Below are positions 22,942-25,651 of a stretch of 25,651 nt of DNA, one piece after another. The notes beneath the pieces are model-generated. The model was not told the origin of the DNA. It worked only from the letters and a program-made list of their open reading frames with translations, and searched no databases. How positions within the stretch are numbered: the first letter of the stretch is position 1; every line of letters begins with the position of its first letter. The translations under genes were made by a program, and so were the position numbers. This DNA is from CAYJIL01 sp964370235 (lineage in GTDB: Bacteria; Bacteroidota; Bacteroidia; Bacteroidales; Rikenellaceae): contig CAYJIL010000026.1 of NCBI GenBank assembly GCA_964370235.1, positions 1-25,651 on the forward strand, written 5' to 3'.

Positions 22942-25374
22942 GTGAAGAATAGATATAGACAACTAATAGTACTTACTATATTACTATTAAACCTTTTGCC
23001 ACTTACACTAATGGCGGCAGGTGAGCAACTTAGGGTGCGTGTTCTCGATAAAAAAGATAAGAAACCAATTGTTGGCGCAACAGCAATAGTTTTAAAGCAG
23101 GGTAGTGACGAATCGTTAAGCGGTGGAGTAACCGACCAAAACGGCGAAGTGTCAATAGAGAGACTTTCGGGCCCTGAGTATATACTAGAGGTATCGTTTA
23201 TGGGGTATGAGAGTAGCAAAACCCCAATCGATAGCCATTCATCGCAAGGAGCAATCGAAATTTTGCTTAAAGACGAAGGTTTGGTAGTTGCCGCTACTGT
23301 GGTGCAGGCAAAGCGACATAGCCAAGAGATTCAGGAGCGTGGTTTCACCCTTAATAGTATCGATCCCCAAAAATCGCTATTTCAAACATACACAACACAA
23401 GAGCTACTAAACCGTACAGCTGGTGTGAAGATTCGCCAGAGTGGTGGTGTGGGTTCAAGTGTCGAGTACAATATTAATGGTCTTTCGGGTAATTCGGTAA
23501 AGGTATATATAGATGGTGTACCTATTAGCAACTATGGTCGCTCGTTCACTGTTGGTGATATTCCTCCGTCTATGATTGAGAGTGTCGAAATATACAAAGG
23601 TGTTGTTCCTGCGCACCTAGCAGACGATGCTTTGGGTGGTGCAATTGATATTAAACTCAAAAAAGCAGGTATCAAGAACCTTACATCTTCATATTCGTAT
23701 GGTAGCTATAATAGCCACAAATGGGATTTGAATGGCCAGTACTATGGCGATAATGGTTTCTTTGTTGGAGGTTCGGCATACTACAATTATAGCGATAATA
23801 ATTATGAGGTGTGGGGCGATGCAGTTTTTCAAACCAATATGCAAACAGGTGCTATTGAGTATATTCATGCAGATCGTTTTCACGATTCATACGAGTCGAA
23901 AGGAGCAAACGTTAACTTTGGTTACCGCAACAAGAGTTGGGCCGATAATTTTAGGGTATCGATGTTGTTCTCAGACATTAAAAAAGATATTCAAAATGGT
24001 GCAACCATGGAGGTTGTCTATGGTAATCGTCGCAGCGAAAGCGACTCTTATGTAGCCAATCTAGAGTACCGCAAGCGTAATGTAGTAGAGGGGCTTGATG
24101 TTTCGGCATCGGCATCATATTCATATACCGATAGGCTGCTAATTGACACTACATCTGTAATGTATGGGTGGGATGGTAAGCCAGTTGTAGATGCACAAGG
24201 GCAGGTAATTCACTGGGGTAAAGGCGGTGGCGAAGGTGGCAAAGCCTCGCTAGCTACAAACCTAGAGAACAACCTAACTACTCGCCTAGCACTAGCTTAT
24301 AGTTTAGATAGCGAATCTAATCATAAAATATCGCTTAATGGCCAGTTCTTGAAGTTTGCACGTGATGTGAATGACCCTATGCTTTCGGTTACCGAGCAAG
24401 CACTTATGGATACTCGCCATATTAACAAATTTACGGGTGCCTTCTCTTATGATTCAAACTTGTTTGATGGTAAGCTAAAGAGTTCGATATTCTACAAGTA
24501 TTTTTCACAAAACCTATCGTTAACCGATCCTATACTCGATAACGGTGCAACGGTAGAGCAAAAGATAGACAAAACAACCGATGGTAGTGGTTATGGTGCT
24601 GCCTTCTCATACAAAGTTGTCGATAACTTGTTCCTTACTCTTTCGGCCGAGAAAGCTTTGAGATTGGCAGGAATTGACGAGCTACTAGGTAACTCGGTAG
24701 AGAATATAATGCCAACCTATGACCTAGACCCCGAGAAGAGCTATAACGTTAACTTGGGAGTTGTGTTTGGCCCGCTAGATTTTGGTGTACATAGCATCGA
24801 AGGGGGTGTTAACCTATTCTATCGTGATGTACAAGATATGATTCAACGAGCACTTACACAGCCTTCGGACGACTTGTTTGGTTATGAGAACCTTGGTAAA
24901 ATTCGTAGCAAGGGAGTTGATGCCGACATCACATACACATTCAAAGATCGTTTGGTTATTACGGCTGCTGGTTCATACACCGATGCACGTTTCAATCTAC
25001 AATACGACGAAAATGGTGGCGAATACCCATACTACAACAGTAGATTGCGTAATATGCCATACCTGACAGCAAACGGTGGTGCAAGTTATAGCTTTGACGA
25101 CATATTTATGCCTAATGGTAGACTGCTTTTGAACTACCACCTTAACTACACACACGAGTTCTTTAAGAACTGGGATACTTTTGGTAGCACGGGTAAGGCA
25201 ACTATCCCTTCGCAACTATCACACGATATGGGTGTGAGTTATGTGTTCCCACAAGACAAAGTAAGTGTTGGTGTCGATGCAAAGAACATCTTTAACGAGC
25301 AACTGTTCGACAATTACGCACTTCAAAAGCCGGGTAGAATGATATTTGTAAAATTGACATACAAATTTTTATAG
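22942..25374 (+). CDS. TonB-dependent receptor, XusA-like (probable siderophore uptake)
   Basis: This 810-residue outer-membrane receptor imports a ligand using TonB energy. It starts at GTG; no in-frame ATG lies near enough upstream. A signal peptide (residues 1 to about 25, ending LMAAG) precedes a carboxypeptidase-regulatory-like beta domain (about 28-112, with FMGYESS). The plug follows (about 140-255, with YTTQELLNRTAGVKIRQSGG, VYIDGVPI, IESVEIYKG and DALGGAIDIKLK), then a 22-strand-type barrel to the end. Length and the missing SusD separate it from SusC glycan receptors. The lipoprotein gene 29 nt downstream resembles DUF4374, as in the XusAB xenosiderophore system of Bacteroides thetaiotaomicron. 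Iron-siderophore uptake is inferred from this pairing. Confidence 0.88.
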   Translation: MKNRYRQLIVLTILLLNLLPLTLMAAGEQLRVRVLDKKDKKPIVGATAIVLKQGSDESLSGGVTDQNGEVSIERLSGPEYILEVSFMGYESSKTPIDSHSSQGAIEILLKDEGLVVAATVVQAKRHSQEIQERGFTLNSIDPQKSLFQTYTTQELLNRTAGVKIRQSGGVGSSVEYNINGLSGNSVKVYIDGVPISNYGRSFTVGDIPPSMIESVEIYKGVVPAHLADDALGGAIDIKLKKAGIKNLTSSYSYGSYNSHKWDLNGQYYGDNGFFVGGSAYYNYSDNNYEVWGDAVFQTNMQTGAIEYIHADRFHDSYESKGANVNFGYRNKSWADNFRVSMLFSDIKKDIQNGATMEVVYGNRRSESDSYVANLEYRKRNVVEGLDVSASASYSYTDRLLIDTTSVMYGWDGKPVVDAQGQVIHWGKGGGEGGKASLATNLENNLTTRLALAYSLDSESNHKISLNGQFLKFARDVNDPMLSVTEQALMDTRHINKFTGAFSYDSNLFDGKLKSSIFYKYFSQNLSLTDPILDNGATVEQKIDKTTDGSGYGAAFSYKVVDNLFLTLSAEKALRLAGIDELLGNSVENIMPTYDLDPEKSYNVNLGVVFGPLDFGVHSIEGGVNLFYRDVQDMIQRALTQPSDDLFGYENLGKIRSKGVDADITYTFKDRLVITAAGSYTDARFNLQYDENGGEYPYYNSRLRNMPYLTANGGASYSFDDIFMPNGRLLLNYHLNYTHEFFKNWDTFGSTGKATIPSQLSHDMGVSYVFPQDKVSVGVDAKNIFNEQLFDNYALQKPGRMIFVKLTYKFL

Positions 25375-25403
25375 TGTTTATTAATTAAAAAAAAATATAA
25401 AAA

Positions 25404-25651
25404 ATGAAAAGAAAATTTAGCTTTGTAGCAGCAGCTCTTTCGGTTGCAATGATGATGAGCTCTTGTAGCGATAGTGATTCAGACAACGGCGTAGAGCCAG
25501 ATCCAACCCCAACTCCAGAACCAACAGAGAAAGTCTACTATAACGTAGTATGGTGTGACAGCGATGAGGGTAACACAGGTTCATATACACAAGCAGTAGA
25601 GGACCTTACCGAAGGAGAGATTAGCTTTGTGGGTAAGGGCTTTGAGGTTCC
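25404..25651 (+). CDS. DUF4374/XusB-like lipoprotein (5' part only)
   Basis: Only the first 82 codons are in the window. A lipoprotein signal ends in MMMSSC (Cys21), followed by an acidic, Pro-rich linker (DSDSDNG, then PDPTPTPEPTE) and the start of a folded domain with NVVWCDSDEG, GSYTQAVEDLTEGEISFVGKG. The GSY...DLT.G.IS..G.G pattern matches my memory of the first blade of DUF4374 beta-propeller proteins such as XusB, a surface lipoprotein that captures siderophores. It follows the receptor by 29 nt with an A-rich leader and no terminator, so the two form an operon. A PepSY-type gene would be expected next. Confidence 0.7.
   Translation, partial: MKRKFSFVAAALSVAMMMSSCSDSDSDNGVEPDPTPTPEPTEKVYYNVVWCDSDEGNTGSYTQAVEDLTEGEISFVGKGFEV

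Noticed and set aside
22942..25651. SusC/SusD glycan-uptake pair
   Set aside because: The receptor is about 200 residues shorter than SusC proteins, and the following lipoprotein start resembles DUF4374, not SusD.

Overview
The window comes from a bacterium of the phylum Bacteroidota, most probably a Bacteroidales, with an AT-rich genome. Promoter-like sites follow the Bacteroidetes sigma-ABfr form (TTTG about 19-21 nt before TAnnTTTG). Start codons are preceded by A-rich leaders rather than Shine-Dalgarno sites. Several proteins belong to families typical of this phylum: DUF5020, DUF6427, a solo HsdR_N protein, serine-type S1 sulfatases, and a TonB-dependent receptor paired with a probable DUF4374 lipoprotein. 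No rRNA, tRNA, CRISPR array, insertion sequence or integrase was seen.

Layout. 1-254: an imperfect 43-bp tandem repeat, then the rpsA promoter and a structured leader. 255-3007: rpsA (ribosomal protein S1) and rnz (RNase Z), probably one transcript closed by a strong terminator. 3184-5316: a lipoprotein GH31 glycosidase alone between its own promoter and a 20-bp perfect hairpin. 5528-6097: a DoxX-like membrane protein. 6300-11125: a sulfate-ester-like module made of a secreted serine-type S1 sulfatase, a convergent AraC regulator, and a divergent pair of a DUF5020 outer-membrane protein and a periplasmic alkylsulfatase-like metallo-beta-lactamase-fold enzyme. 11212-15651: divergent tex and rnr. 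15741-18190: purD and a DUF6427-like membrane protein. 18220-18654: a solo HsdR_N nuclease-fold protein. 18838-22131: gpmI and a long-chain acyl-CoA synthetase-like protein. 22313-22705: a START-like protein. 22942 to the end: a TonB-dependent receptor followed by the cut start of a lipoprotein resembling DUF4374, the arrangement of the XusAB xenosiderophore uptake system.

How the genes work together. Most are housekeeping genes for translation, RNA processing and decay, purine synthesis, glycolysis and lipid activation. Accessory genes sit between them: glycan hydrolysis, sulfate-ester hydrolysis and probable iron-siderophore uptake. The most interesting non-coding signals are two identical TACCT-N6-AGGTA palindromes 31 bp apart upstream of the TonB-dependent receptor, and stem-loops placed 10-13 nt after the -7 box in the leaders of rpsA, rnr, purD and gpmI. 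The accessory genes have short leaders without such stems.

All calls come from reading the sequence and recalling protein families. No database search or folding program was run.
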